A stretch of 64,000 bases of DNA from NCBI RefSeq assembly GCF_016863635.1, contig NZ_BOPG01000009.1:248001-312000 (forward strand). Reading direction: 5' to 3'. Of this stretch, positions 29,853 to 37,819 are shown in pieces. Position 1 is the first letter of the stretch, and the number at the start of each line of letters is the position of its first letter. Position numbers and translations under genes: made by a program. A model generated the notes under the pieces. The model had not been told where the DNA came from. It made no database searches and worked only from the letters and a program-made list of their open reading frames with translations. Origin of the DNA: Virgisporangium aurantiacum. Its GTDB lineage: Bacteria; Actinomycetota; Actinomycetes; Mycobacteriales; Micromonosporaceae.

Positions 29853-29868
29853 CGACAACGGTGAGCTT

Positions 29869-29926
29869 GTACCTAACGGTACGACTGCTTAGACGCACAA
29901 GCAAGCAAGGGCGGTTGCTTATGCGT
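29869..29926. promoter_or_regulatory. Candidate KorSA-type operators and promoter of the AICE operon
   Basis: Two inverted repeats lie directly upstream of the first operon gene. GTACC-TAAC-GGTAC (29869-29882) is perfect. A 12-bp-arm repeat (ACGCACAAGCAA 29893-29904 with TTGCTTATGCGT 29915-29926, 11 of 12 positions matching) has a 10-nt spacer. The GntR repressor gene is next door, as korSA is to its target in pSAM2. Confidence 0.65.
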
Positions 29927-29954
29927 ATAGGTGTTTGCGGATGGTGAACACACA

Positions 29955-29984
29955 GACGCCCCGGACCTTTCGGACCGGGGCGTC
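29955..29984 (-). terminator. Terminator after the GntR gene
   Basis: A 10-bp GC-rich stem (GACGCCCCGG / CCGGGGCGTC) with a 10-nt loop lies 14 bp after the GntR stop and before the operator region, separating the repressor transcript from the operon. Confidence 0.75.
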
Positions 29985-29997
29985 GGAGGTGGTTCTG

Positions 29998-30726
29998 CTA
30001 TGCGAGGGGGTAGGTGTCCTCGATCTCGTGCCGGCTACCCGGCAGCACCAGCAGCGATGCGAGCACCGGGTCGCCGGCGGCGGTATACGCGGCGATCATG
30101 ACCGCGAGGACCGGGTCGTCCTTACCGATGTCCAGCAGCTCCGCCTCTTCCGGCGTCGGCCGGCGGGCCGTCGTCCACTCGACCGCATAGTCCCCACGGA
30201 TGTCCTTACGGGAAGCCAGATGCGCGAGCAGACTCCCCGCGATCGGTTCCGGTTTGCCCACATCGGAGCCCGCCGCCACGTCCACCGGGATGTAGATCGT
30301 GACCAGGTCGATCGGCCCATCATCGCTGACCGTGCGACGGCTGCGCCGGTAGACCGGCGTCCCTTCCGCGATGTTGAGCAGCGCGGCTACCCGTGGCTCG
30401 GCCAGCACCGGCGTCACCGACAGCAGTTCGACGGCCGTCGACTCGTCTGCTTCCAGCGCGGCCCGTGTGTGTGCCGGCGCCGTCCGTCGCGCGGTCGGCT
30501 GGCCTCGCACGAAGTTGGCCTTGCCCTGCTGGGACTCGATCCAGCCGTCCTGTTTCAACGACTGCAGCGACTTGAGCACGGTCGCTCGGGCGACGCCGAA
30601 CTCGGCGGCGAGTTGATTCTCCGACGGCAAGGCCATGCCCGGCCGGTAGGTTCCGTCCCCGATGCGCTGGCGCAGAGTGTTGAGAACGTGGATGTACTTG
30701 GGTGTTCTGGCCTCAAAAGGGGCCAT
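29998..30726 (-). CDS. GntR-family repressor, KorSA-like
   Basis: The protein has 242 residues from ATG 30726 (AGGGA 11 nt upstream; GTG 30735 is too close to it). An N-terminal GntR winged HTH (LPSENQLAAEFGVARATVLKSL, seen here as two overlapping helices at about 35-55) is followed by a UTRA effector-binding domain (about 85-235). In pSAM2, the GntR protein KorSA silences transfer and replication genes. The neighbouring inverted repeats and the operon orientation support the same role here. Confidence 0.87.
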   Translation of the reverse strand: MAPFEARTPKYIHVLNTLRQRIGDGTYRPGMALPSENQLAAEFGVARATVLKSLQSLKQDGWIESQQGKANFVRGQPTARRTAPAHTRAALEADESTAVELLSVTPVLAEPRVAALLNIAEGTPVYRRSRRTVSDDGPIDLVTIYIPVDVAAGSDVGKPEPIAGSLLAHLASRKDIRGDYAVEWTTARRPTPEEAELLDIGKDDPVLAVMIAAYTAAGDPVLASLLVLPGSRHEIEDTYPLA

Positions 30727-30794
30727 CGACGTCACCGTCCCTTGACGGATGCCACAACATGATGGAGCCAGACGTTAATAGACGTGCGCACAGG

Positions 30795-31145
30795 CTACAA
30801 CCCGGGTTGACGGTGACGACCGCCAACCGAGTCCTCTGTCACCGGTTCCCGTTGCTCCGTCACCGGCCCCAACCAGCCGAACGACGGACCACTCGACCGC
30901 GACGGCGCGCCGGCAGATATGACAATCTCCTCCGGCCGGGTCGCCCCGGGCCGCCGACGCGGAAGCCGCCCGTAGGAGCCGAGCACCGCCAGCGCGTCAC
31001 GTCTCGCCTCACACGGACCGGGCACGGCGCACCGCACGCATCGCTCGGTGGCCGCGTCGATCGCATGCCCGTCCACCACGACCTGCGCGACCCGGATTCG
31101 ACGAGCCGCCTCCGCACCCAGGTACACAGCGGTAGTCGCGCCCAT
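30795..31145 (-). CDS. AICE hypothetical protein with CxxC-C motif
   Basis: The gene encodes 116 residues. The N-terminal half has VVVDGHAIDAATERCVRC then PGPCEARRDAL, i.e. three cysteines spaced like a small zinc site, and the C-terminal half is low complexity. Proteins of this kind are common in actinomycete mobile elements. Six bases separate it from the gene upstream. Function not known. Confidence 0.6.
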   Translation of the reverse strand: MGATTAVYLGAEAARRIRVAQVVVDGHAIDAATERCVRCAVPGPCEARRDALAVLGSYGRLPRRRPGATRPEEIVISAGAPSRSSGPSFGWLGPVTEQREPVTEDSVGGRHRQPGL

Positions 31146-31151
31146 CGGATG

Positions 31152-31472
31152 TCACCGGGCCGTCTCGTCGGCGAGGCGAAGTGCTTCACCGAGTGCGGCA
31201 TGCACCCGACGCGCCTCCTCGATCGCGAGGTCGGTGAAGATTGCCATCAAAGGGTCCCGGTTGAAGATCGACACCACGATCCGGGGTGGCCGGCTGCCGC
31301 TACGGGCCAGCTCAATCTCGACCGCGACCGACTTCAGGTGGGGGTCCCGCAACACGGCCCCGGTCAACCGCGTGTGATTAATCGCGTCCGGGTCAGCGTG
31401 ATCGGCATCGCACCACGGCGGACAAACAGCGGGAGCCCGCCCAGATACAGAACGTCGGGTCGACGTGGACAT
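31152..31472 (-). CDS. DUF6907-like AICE protein
   Basis: A 106-residue protein starting near CPPWCDADHADPD, the pattern I associate with DUF6907 proteins in actinomycete mobile elements, followed by a beta-rich part and a C-terminal helix (IEEARRVHAALGEALRLAD). Function unknown. Same strand and close to the next small gene. Confidence 0.65.
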   Translation of the reverse strand: MSTSTRRSVSGRAPAVCPPWCDADHADPDAINHTRLTGAVLRDPHLKSVAVEIELARSGSRPPRIVVSIFNRDPLMAIFTDLAIEEARRVHAALGEALRLADETAR

Positions 31473-31521
31473 GTGAAGATCTCCGTCTCATCAAAGTTGT
31501 CGCGGCCCGCGGTCGTCGTCC

Positions 31522-32241
31522 CTAGAACCGCACCCTGGACTGGAACCGCGCTCGGGCCAGCTCGACGATCGCGACCGCGCTCAACAACGCGGCCTCACGC
31601 GGGTCCTGACGCAGCAGGACCTGCCACACGACGGCGAAGATCTCGGGATCGGCGAAGTCGGTCCGGCGGATCAGAAGGCGGACCGCATCGGTGAGCGCCG
31701 CCAACTCGCGCTCCGTCCGTGGGCGACACCGCTCGACCGTGGCCAGCAGCCCCGACGGCCGCTGACCCTGCACCGAGACCGCGCCCAGCTCGTTCGCGAA
31801 CACCCGATCCACGACCGGCGCCCGCGACGGCATCGCCCGCCCCGGCCCAGCCGCCCTCCGGGCAGCGTGATGATGCTGGCTCAACTCGTCCTGCATCGCG
31901 GCAGCCCAGATCAGCAGGCAGCGATCAGCGTCGCCCAGCAGATTTCCGTCCGCGCCCAATGCCCTGTCCGTCAGCGCCCAGAAGACCCGAGGACCCGGCT
32001 TCAACCCGTGCTCGACGTCGCTGACGGCCTTCACCGGGTAGTGCACGCAGTCGGCCAGCTCCTGGCGGGTCATGCCGCGCTGTTCCCGCCGGACGGCCAG
32101 CCGACGACCGAGGCCCTTCAACACCTCGAACGACGAAGACTCACCCGCCGTTGATGGCGCCTCAGCGTTGGAAGGCACCGAGACGGGCGCGACTTGCGAA
32201 CCGGAGAAGTCGCTGTTCGTCACCCGCCCCGGTGCCAGCAT
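31522..32241 (-). CDS. XRE-family transcriptional regulator
   Basis: The 239-residue protein from ATG 32241 has an HTH at about 40-85 (RREQRGMTRQELADCVHYPVK region) and a helical C-terminal part of some 120 residues without a recognised domain. Its start overlaps the stop of the zinc-knuckle gene by one base (TGATG), which decides this start over an upstream in-frame one. It may control the flavoprotein/XRE module or the element. Confidence 0.78.
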   Translation of the reverse strand: MLAPGRVTNSDFSGSQVAPVSVPSNAEAPSTAGESSSFEVLKGLGRRLAVRREQRGMTRQELADCVHYPVKAVSDVEHGLKPGPRVFWALTDRALGADGNLLGDADRCLLIWAAAMQDELSQHHHAARRAAGPGRAMPSRAPVVDRVFANELGAVSVQGQRPSGLLATVERCRPRTERELAALTDAVRLLIRRTDFADPEIFAVVWQVLLRQDPREAALLSAVAIVELARARFQSRVRF

Positions 32242-32447
32242 CACGCCGACCTGGCCGTCGTAGGCGTCACCCTGCTCGCCGCGCCTTGGCAGTCGAAGCA
32301 ACTACGCCGTTCGCGAGGCGCCGGCGACTCGCAGCTCACCGCAGTTGAGCGGATGGCCGCCTTCGTGGTCACGTACTTCCAGCCCTTGCCAGCACACGAG
32401 GAACATCCAGCGTTCGCGGTGTCCGCTGCGGCGTACAAGCAGACCAT
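32241..32447 (-). CDS. Small CxxCxGxG-type protein
   Basis: Up to 68 residues with CSSCAGKGWKYVT near the N-terminus and CFDCQG near the C-terminus, resembling a DnaJ-type zinc knuckle. AGGAG abuts the ATG at 32447, so TTG 32438 (9 nt from it) may be the real start. The TGATG overlap with the XRE gene shows that translation reaches the stop. Comparable tiny proteins accompany XRE genes in AICEs; role unknown. Confidence 0.6.
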   Translation of the reverse strand: MVCLYAAADTANAGCSSCAGKGWKYVTTKAAIRSTAVSCESPAPRERRSCFDCQGAASRVTPTTARSA

Positions 32448-32569
32448 CTCCTACGACTCGTGCCGATCAACGAACACGAATCGTGAGGCATAAGTCACCC
32501 GAGGCGGCGCAGCCGGGTGCGGCCAGCACGGAGGTACGGCCGGAGGCCCGCACAAAAGTGCGGGTTCGT

Positions 32570-33121
32570 TCAGCGATTGAGCGCTGCCGCTACTGCGGTC
32601 GCCAGCCACCGGGGGTCGAACCGCTCAACTACCTGCGGCCCGGTTCCCGACTCGACCGCCACGGGGCGATGGTCGCCCGTATGCAGATCCACAAAGGTTG
32701 CGCCGACCGAGCGGAGTACGTCAAGAGAGGTGCTCCACGCCGGATGGCCCCACAACTTGTTGTTGACCATCGGCGCCACGACTAACGGCAGCCGCGCGCC
32801 CATCGCCGAGCAGATCGACGAGAGCGCGTAGCTGTCGGCCGCGCCAGCGGCAACCTTGTTGACCGTGTTGAAGGTGGCCGGGCAGACCACCATCGCCATC
32901 GGGTCGACATCGCTCTTCGCCGACCCCGGCGCCCGGAAGGCCAATCTCGGAGCCGCGCCGGTCACAGCCTCGACCGCGTCGGCGTCCAGCCAATCCGACG
33001 CCGCCGGCGTGGCGATGACCGACACCTGGTAGCCGCTGGTGATGAGGGATGCCGCGAGATCCGGTGTCCGAGAGGTCAACGGAGCACCGCAGACGACAAG
33101 CGAAACGGCAGGTTCGGTCAC
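32570..33121 (-). CDS. Flavoprotein of the HFCD (Dfp/PPC decarboxylase-like) family
   Basis: A 183-residue protein with the Rossmann-like start LVVCGAP, a VVCPATFNTVNKVAAGAADSYAL segment (the PATANT-like flavin/phosphate loop) around 78-100, and PMVNNKLWGHPAW around 115-128, corresponding to the PAMN...MW substrate loop. Such lone flavoproteins next to XRE-TPR regulators are frequent in actinomycete mobile elements. Whether it decarboxylates a peptide or another substrate is unknown. Confidence 0.82.
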   Translation of the reverse strand: MTEPAVSLVVCGAPLTSRTPDLAASLITSGYQVSVIATPAASDWLDADAVEAVTGAAPRLAFRAPGSAKSDVDPMAMVVCPATFNTVNKVAAGAADSYALSSICSAMGARLPLVVAPMVNNKLWGHPAWSTSLDVLRSVGATFVDLHTGDHRPVAVESGTGPQVVERFDPRWLATAVAAALNR

Positions 33122-33126
33122 GCCGC

Positions 33127-34338
33127 CTAGTCCAGCACACCAGCCCGGACGGCCAGCTTGTGCAAGGCACTCGTCTTGGATTTCTTCTGTCGTGCCAGCA
33201 TCTCGCGCACCAGCTCCCCGACCCGGGAGTTGTACCGGACCGCTTCCGGCGCGATCTCCTCAGCCTCCAGTAGATGGAGCAACGCGTCCGCGTCACGCTT
33301 GCGCTGTACGTTCGCCCACGCCAGGTCCACATGGATCTGGGAGCGACGCCCACTCAGGCCAACCGGGAGCCGGGCCGGGTCGATGTCTTCGGAGACACGG
33401 TCTACCTCACCCGGGTCGCCCAGCTCGGCCGCCACCGCCGCACGGTGCAAAGCGACGTTGGTCGGCCCGAACGCGGTCCACGCAAAGTTGCCATCCTCGC
33501 CGAGCGTCGTCGCCAGCCCGCTTGCGATGTCGAGCCGCCGGTCCGCCTCAGGCCGATCGGTCCGACGGGCCGCCGCGATCGCAGAGGCCAGCCAGAGCGC
33601 GCCACCGACGGACAACAGGGTCGGCTTCCCAGGTCCCGCTTGACGCTGCACCAGCTCGGCCATGCTGACCGCCAACCGCTCAGCGTCCTCGATCCGGTCG
33701 TTGCGCATCAGCGCGCAGACGACCTGATACGCCGCCATCCCGCGCGCCGAGAGCGAATCGGCGTCGACGGCCGCGGTGGCGCACCGGTCGGCAGCCAGCA
33801 ACGCCAGGTCGTTAACGCCCATCTTCGTCAGCAGCTTCGCCGTCACGGTGTAGGCCGACACGTACTCGTGCAGCGCCTCCCGCCTAGTGTCGCCGGCAGC
33901 CGTCCGGTGTACCGCGTCAGCCGAGGAGAGAAGCGCCGGAAGGCCAGCCACAACCTCCTGATACCTGGCCGCCTGGTACGCCTCATGAGTGCCGATGACC
34001 TGCGCCCGGAAGTCTTCCAGCGCGATCGGCTCCTCCGGTCCGACGTCGAGAAGACTGTCGTACCGGCTGAAGAACGTCCGCACCTCATCGATACCGTCGA
34101 GCACCGCGCCACCGTTGGGCGCGTACCGCCAAGGGCGACCGATCAGCGCCTCAACCTCGACGTGCAGGAGTTTGGCCATATCAAGCAGGACCGACAGCCG
34201 ATCAACCGACCGAACACCGCGCTCGACCTGCGACAACCAAGACTCTGACCGCCCGACGAGGCCCGCCAGCGCAGCCTGACTCAGCCCACGCCTCCGTCGG
34301 TACGCTGCGATCCTCTCACCGACTGACCCGGAGACCAT
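33127..34338 (-). CDS. XRE-type regulator with TPR-like C-terminus
   Basis: The protein has 403 residues. The N-terminal HTH is at about 8-62 (RRGLSQAALAGLVGRSESWLSQVERG-like, LLDMAKLL). The remainder is helical, TPR-like, resembling the peptide-sensing regulators of Gram-positive bacteria. It sits 5 bp upstream of the flavoprotein gene on the same strand. A link to signal sensing is inference from architecture. Confidence 0.83.
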   Translation of the reverse strand: MVSGSVGERIAAYRRRRGLSQAALAGLVGRSESWLSQVERGVRSVDRLSVLLDMAKLLHVEVEALIGRPWRYAPNGGAVLDGIDEVRTFFSRYDSLLDVGPEEPIALEDFRAQVIGTHEAYQAARYQEVVAGLPALLSSADAVHRTAAGDTRREALHEYVSAYTVTAKLLTKMGVNDLALLAADRCATAAVDADSLSARGMAAYQVVCALMRNDRIEDAERLAVSMAELVQRQAGPGKPTLLSVGGALWLASAIAAARRTDRPEADRRLDIASGLATTLGEDGNFAWTAFGPTNVALHRAAVAAELGDPGEVDRVSEDIDPARLPVGLSGRRSQIHVDLAWANVQRKRDADALLHLLEAEEIAPEAVRYNSRVGELVREMLARQKKSKTSALHKLAVRAGVLD

Positions 34339-34428
34339 CTACCGAGTATCCCACAGCTGGCCGCCGACAAGGATGCGCCTATTTCGTCGGCATGGGACGC
34401 ATTAAGAACCGACGACCATGATTTCTCG

Positions 34429-36210
34429 CTACGAAAACGCTGGGATCGGCAAGTCGTTGGCTGTGCGAAGGTACTGGACCATCCTGCCAATCATTTCCTC
34501 CAGATCGAACAGGCCACTTGGCTGTCCAGTCGTCTCAACCACCCGTTCGGCGATTCCTACCTTATTGGGCCGTTTTTTGACAGTGACAAATCGGTCTTCG
34601 TATTGGCCATCGCCTGCGGACGGCTCGACAGTCTTGTGAACCGCCTTGGCGGCCGCGTTGAAGATCTCGCACGGAATGTAATTCTCGATTTCGCGTCCCG
34701 CTGTCACCCATGCAATCGCGCCAGATTCTTCGAAACTTTCCACGACGCGTCGCTTGGTTGAATTAATATCATCTTCGGCAACTCGCTTGTCCGAGTCGAT
34801 AACAATGATCATGTTGCGGTTGATTCGAACCAGGCTAACGAAATCATCGACATTGTAGTCATAGAAATCCGACTCCGAACCCGTGAGGTGCGCAATCAGC
34901 CTGCCTCCGTAAAACATGATCGAGTAATGGATTCCTTCAATAAGTTCCGGTGCACGTTGAGAAATCCAATGGTTGATATAGATCCGGTCAGAAGGGCCCT
35001 CAACCCAGATCACCGCGTTGCTTTGGAGAATATCCGATGCGCGGTAACCAAGGTGCTGCGAAACCCGTGCACGTTGTGCGGGAGTAAGTGCCGCTTCGGT
35101 GACCGTCCCCTCGCCTACCGAATATCCGATCCTAATGACTGAGACGGCAGGATCATCGAGCATGTGCGCCGAATGCGTGCTCAGTAGGTATTGATTATTG
35201 GTCGTCGCCAAGTATCGAGTAAGCCTACGCAACAGAATTGGGTGAAGATTAATCTCAGGCTCCTCGATGCAGATCAGTCGCCCGTCGTAAAAAGTCGCAA
35301 TAACGGCAAGAATCGTAGCCTGAGAGATTCCTCTACCTAGGTTTTCTAGCGGCAGTACTCGATCGCCAAGGCTCACATGAACTGTCCCGCGGTTGTGGGG
35401 AACCAGAATCTGTGCAGTATCGTCTTCCAAAACATCCTTAAGAAACCTGTTGATTCGCAGAAACCGTGCGGAATCCTGCCGGTATCGATCGGCGGTTGGA
35501 GCCTGAAGCGCTTGTAACAGTCCCGGCAGGCCAAGCCCGGATGTATCAAATTTGTCGGGGTCAGGGGTGCCAGTGCTTGGTGAAATCGCCCGGAGTGGAG
35601 GGACCATTACCACCTCAGGATTTGGAATCAGCGAATGCCACCTGTCCAAGACCGAGACGAGATTCGAGGTGAGATCGGATGTATTACGGAAGAGACGTGA
35701 ACTCAAAGAAGACACGAGGCCATCCCTACCGCTGAACTCTTCGGACAGTCGTGTCAATTGCTCGCCGTCCCTTTTGAGCTTTCCGTCAACCTCCCGGAAC
35801 AGGAACCAAACCAAATCTTCGGCGCGGTCTGTTCGGCGGAGAGCTTGGCTCCCAACGAGCTGTCGCAGTACCGCATAGACGTCATCCGTAGGCTTGGGGG
35901 CGTTGGGCAGAATTCCAACTAGCGAATCCAACAACTGGGCGTTATCCCCGGCGAGCGCGACGCCCAATCGGACCTCCGGCACATCCACCCCATCACCTAA
36001 GATCGGCCGATCTAGGGAGGACATCTCCAAGTCCTGTGCTAGCTTTGCAATTTTCGGAAGCCATTTCTCCGCGCTGAGTAAAATGTTGCTCTTCCCGTTG
36101 TTGTTGTGGCCCGCAATCACGGTTACGTTTCCAAGTGGGGTAATATATTGAGGCTTTGAGTAGAAACTCCGGTATCCGCAAACCATGAAGCCAGGAACAA
36201 TGACGCTCAC
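34429..36210 (-). CDS. OLD-family ATPase-TOPRIM endonuclease, candidate defence protein
   Basis: The 593-residue protein from GTG 36210 has an ABC/SMC-like ATPase with Walker A G34-HNNNGKS41, signature NLGRGIS, and Walker B LICIEEPEINLHP. A C-terminal TOPRIM nuclease has a glutamate in WVEGPSD, the DSD metal pair in IIVIDSDKR, and GREIENYIP. That is a complete class-1-like OLD arrangement. No GajB-type helicase or other partner is adjacent. Base composition is clearly lower than its surroundings (near 50-58% GC in lines I counted, against about 70%), so it was recently acquired as cargo. Antiphage or anti-plasmid function is inferred from the family. Confidence 0.85.
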   Translation of the reverse strand: MSVIVPGFMVCGYRSFYSKPQYITPLGNVTVIAGHNNNGKSNILLSAEKWLPKIAKLAQDLEMSSLDRPILGDGVDVPEVRLGVALAGDNAQLLDSLVGILPNAPKPTDDVYAVLRQLVGSQALRRTDRAEDLVWFLFREVDGKLKRDGEQLTRLSEEFSGRDGLVSSLSSRLFRNTSDLTSNLVSVLDRWHSLIPNPEVVMVPPLRAISPSTGTPDPDKFDTSGLGLPGLLQALQAPTADRYRQDSARFLRINRFLKDVLEDDTAQILVPHNRGTVHVSLGDRVLPLENLGRGISQATILAVIATFYDGRLICIEEPEINLHPILLRRLTRYLATTNNQYLLSTHSAHMLDDPAVSVIRIGYSVGEGTVTEAALTPAQRARVSQHLGYRASDILQSNAVIWVEGPSDRIYINHWISQRAPELIEGIHYSIMFYGGRLIAHLTGSESDFYDYNVDDFVSLVRINRNMIIVIDSDKRVAEDDINSTKRRVVESFEESGAIAWVTAGREIENYIPCEIFNAAAKAVHKTVEPSAGDGQYEDRFVTVKKRPNKVGIAERVVETTGQPSGLFDLEEMIGRMVQYLRTANDLPIPAFS

Positions 36211-36746
36211 GTGTCAACCTGCCCGAGTATTGGAAGGGCTCGTGTGTTGCGACGCAGTTTACAGGCTTAGGTCCGAGCGGGAAGACGTGAAGGCGCCGCA
36301 TGGAGCGCCCCGAAATCGTATGCGGAGACGGCTGCATCTTCGTGTTTGTTCATTCGGCGTGCCGAGCATGAGTAGCGCCTGGCTGCCGAAATCGCCTCTT
36401 CTCAATCAAGGGCCGCGCTCCGCGCGGCCTGGCGCGGTAACCCGGCCCAGCGGTCATCCGCCCCGGCTGCCTGCGGCACCGGGGCGGTAAGCCGCCTGAC
36501 GGGCCGGCCAGCCGCCAAACTCGAACTTCCAATGCATGTCGATCGCCAGCCCCGGCCACCACCGTCGAGTGCAGGGGTGGTAGCTGCCGCGCCGCTTCGC
36601 GGCTTGCCACCGAATCAACATCCCCGGCCGCCGCCGAGGTCGATGAGGACCAGGCCGACGCAGCCGTCCCCGCCGGTGGTACGGCCATGCCGTCATCGAA
36701 GGTTTCGGGCTCACGGGCAACGCCCCGGGATTGGTACCGTCGAGAC
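36211..36746. other. Gene-free segment with two hairpins
   Basis: There is no convincing coding sequence in 536 bp. The first part is low in GC like the OLD gene. GGCCGCGC-TCC-GCGCGGCC (36411-36429) and CCGCCCCGG...CCGGGGCGG (36458-36487) form hairpins. The segment must contain promoters for the OLD gene (minus) and the PIN pair (plus). Confidence 0.5.
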
Positions 36747-36923
36747 ATGAGTCAGGCGACCCCGGACCAGACCCATCCGAGCCCGAACGCGGAACGTGTT
36801 CGCGAGGCATTGGGATGGGATCGGCTGCCTGAGTTGACGGCCGAAGAGCGCGAGGAGTTCAACGCCGAGCAGCGCCGAGCCGACGAAGAGGCCCGCCGCT
36901 TCTACGCCAACCCAGCCGCGTGA
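36747..36923 (+). CDS. Antitoxin-like small protein
   Basis: The gene encodes 58 residues from ATG 36747, acidic and helical, with LPELTAEEREEFNAEQRRADEEARRF. It overlaps the PIN-domain gene by 4 bp (GTGA), the usual order of an antitoxin before its toxin. No DNA-binding motif is seen, so autoregulation is not evident. Confidence 0.65.
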   Translation: MSQATPDQTHPSPNAERVREALGWDRLPELTAEEREEFNAEQRRADEEARRFYANPAA

Positions 36924-37279
36924 CCGAGGCCCGCATCTTCGACCACACGGCGATCATCGCCTACTTCCAAGGCAACCGACGCCTCTTCGAGTTCTGGCAG
37001 CAGGCCGACCGGGGCGAACTCACCCTCGTAATGCCCGCCGTCGCGGTCGCTGAGGCGAACAACGTGCTCGGCGCGACGAGCGACGCCTGGCGACCCGTGC
37101 TCGACCCGGGCCAGGTGATCGTTACCCCGCTGGACCAGTCGACCGCCATCGACACCGGGCAGAGCATCGGCTCCGTCGTCGTGCGGCACGTGCTGTACGA
37201 GGCGCGCAGCACCCAGGGCGTCATCGTCACCAGCTCGCCCTGGCAGTACCCCGCCGGCGTACCGATCTGGCCGTTCTGA
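36920..37279 (+). CDS. PIN-domain (VapC-like) protein
   Basis: A 119-residue protein resembling PIN proteins found near the ends of AICEs: D8 in IFDHTAIIAYF, an acidic residue in VAVAEANN, and the strand-loop region YEARSTQGVIVTSSPWQYP. In active relatives the last motif is usually TADP; here the aspartate position is Ser, so nuclease activity may be reduced or lost. Toxin function is inferred. Confidence 0.7.
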   Translation: MTEARIFDHTAIIAYFQGNRRLFEFWQQADRGELTLVMPAVAVAEANNVLGATSDAWRPVLDPGQVIVTPLDQSTAIDTGQSIGSVVVRHVLYEARSTQGVIVTSSPWQYPAGVPIWPF

Positions 37280-37391
37280 CCGACCCGCATGAATGCGGCC
37301 GGCCCGCGCTGCGGCTGCTGGCGGCCTCCGGCCGGCATCGCCGCGCGCCGCCGGGGACGGCGATCGGGGCGAACTGATCAGGCGGTCGCGC

Positions 37392-37410
37392 TTGGGGCAC
37401 GCTTGGGGCA
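37392..37410. promoter_or_regulatory. Candidate integrase arm sites, right end
   Basis: TTGGGGCA occurs at 37392-37399 and 37403-37410 in the same orientation as the two copies beside attL. They lie about 110 bp inside attR. Confidence 0.6.
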
Positions 37411-37516
37411 GCAGCGCCGATATCGTCCCCGGAACGCCGTGCCAGACCAACGCACACCAACGCCATGACCTGCGCATACGCCGAAGTCGCCGGTCACAAC
37501 GGCTGTAACAACCTGA

Positions 37517-37561
37517 TTCGGGACGAAGAGGTCGTCGGTTCGAATCCGGCCACCCCGACAG
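37517..37561 (+). repeat. attR of the AICE (45-bp direct repeat)
   Basis: An exact copy of 22906-22950: the 3' part of tRNA-Pro from the anticodon loop, without the 5' half. It marks the right boundary of the element and is the original chromosomal tRNA 3' end. Confidence 0.95.
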
Positions 37562-37568
37562 CAGGTCA

Positions 37569-37600
37569 GAGGGCCACTCCCATCATCGGGAGTGGCCCTC
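37569..37600 (+). terminator. Original tRNA-Pro terminator, displaced by the AICE
   Basis: A perfect 13-bp stem (GAGGGCCACTCCC / GGGAGTGGCCCTC) with a 6-nt loop starts 8 bp after attR. Before insertion it would have followed the tRNA gene directly. Confidence 0.75.
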
Positions 37601-37800
37601 AGTCGTTGCAGGGGGTCTCCAGCGGTTGGCCTTCTGCGTCACGTCCGTGCCGGAGTGCCGACGAGATCGGCGATGTTCTCCAGCGACAAGCCGAGCGCCG
37701 AGGCGACCGACACGAAGCTGTGTCGCGGTTCCCGAGGGGTCCACGCGTTCGGGTTGAGGCCAGCGAGCTTGACACCCGGCGTTCGCCCTACTGCAACGGC
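37583..37800 (-). pseudogene. Remnant of a tyrosine integrase (C-terminal end, frameshifted)
   Basis: On the minus strand, LNPNAWTPREPRHSFVSV and LGLSLENIADLVG match the HxxR-box region of phage/ICE integrases. The frame then breaks; one base later the next frame continues SGTDVTQK. A single missing C in GGCCACTCC restores LVGHSGTDVT. The usual Leu before RHSF is Pro. No catalytic tyrosine or N-terminal part follows. The 3' end faces attR exactly as int faces attL, so this is probably what is left of another element at the same tRNA. Confidence 0.8.
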
Positions 37801-37819
37801 AGTTGAGGTTGTCCCTCAA

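Noticed and set aside
36350..36810. Minus-strand frames of 118-132 codons between OLD gene and PIN pair
   Set aside because: Arg/Pro/Gly-rich, overlapping the plus-strand antitoxin start, no recognisable motif.
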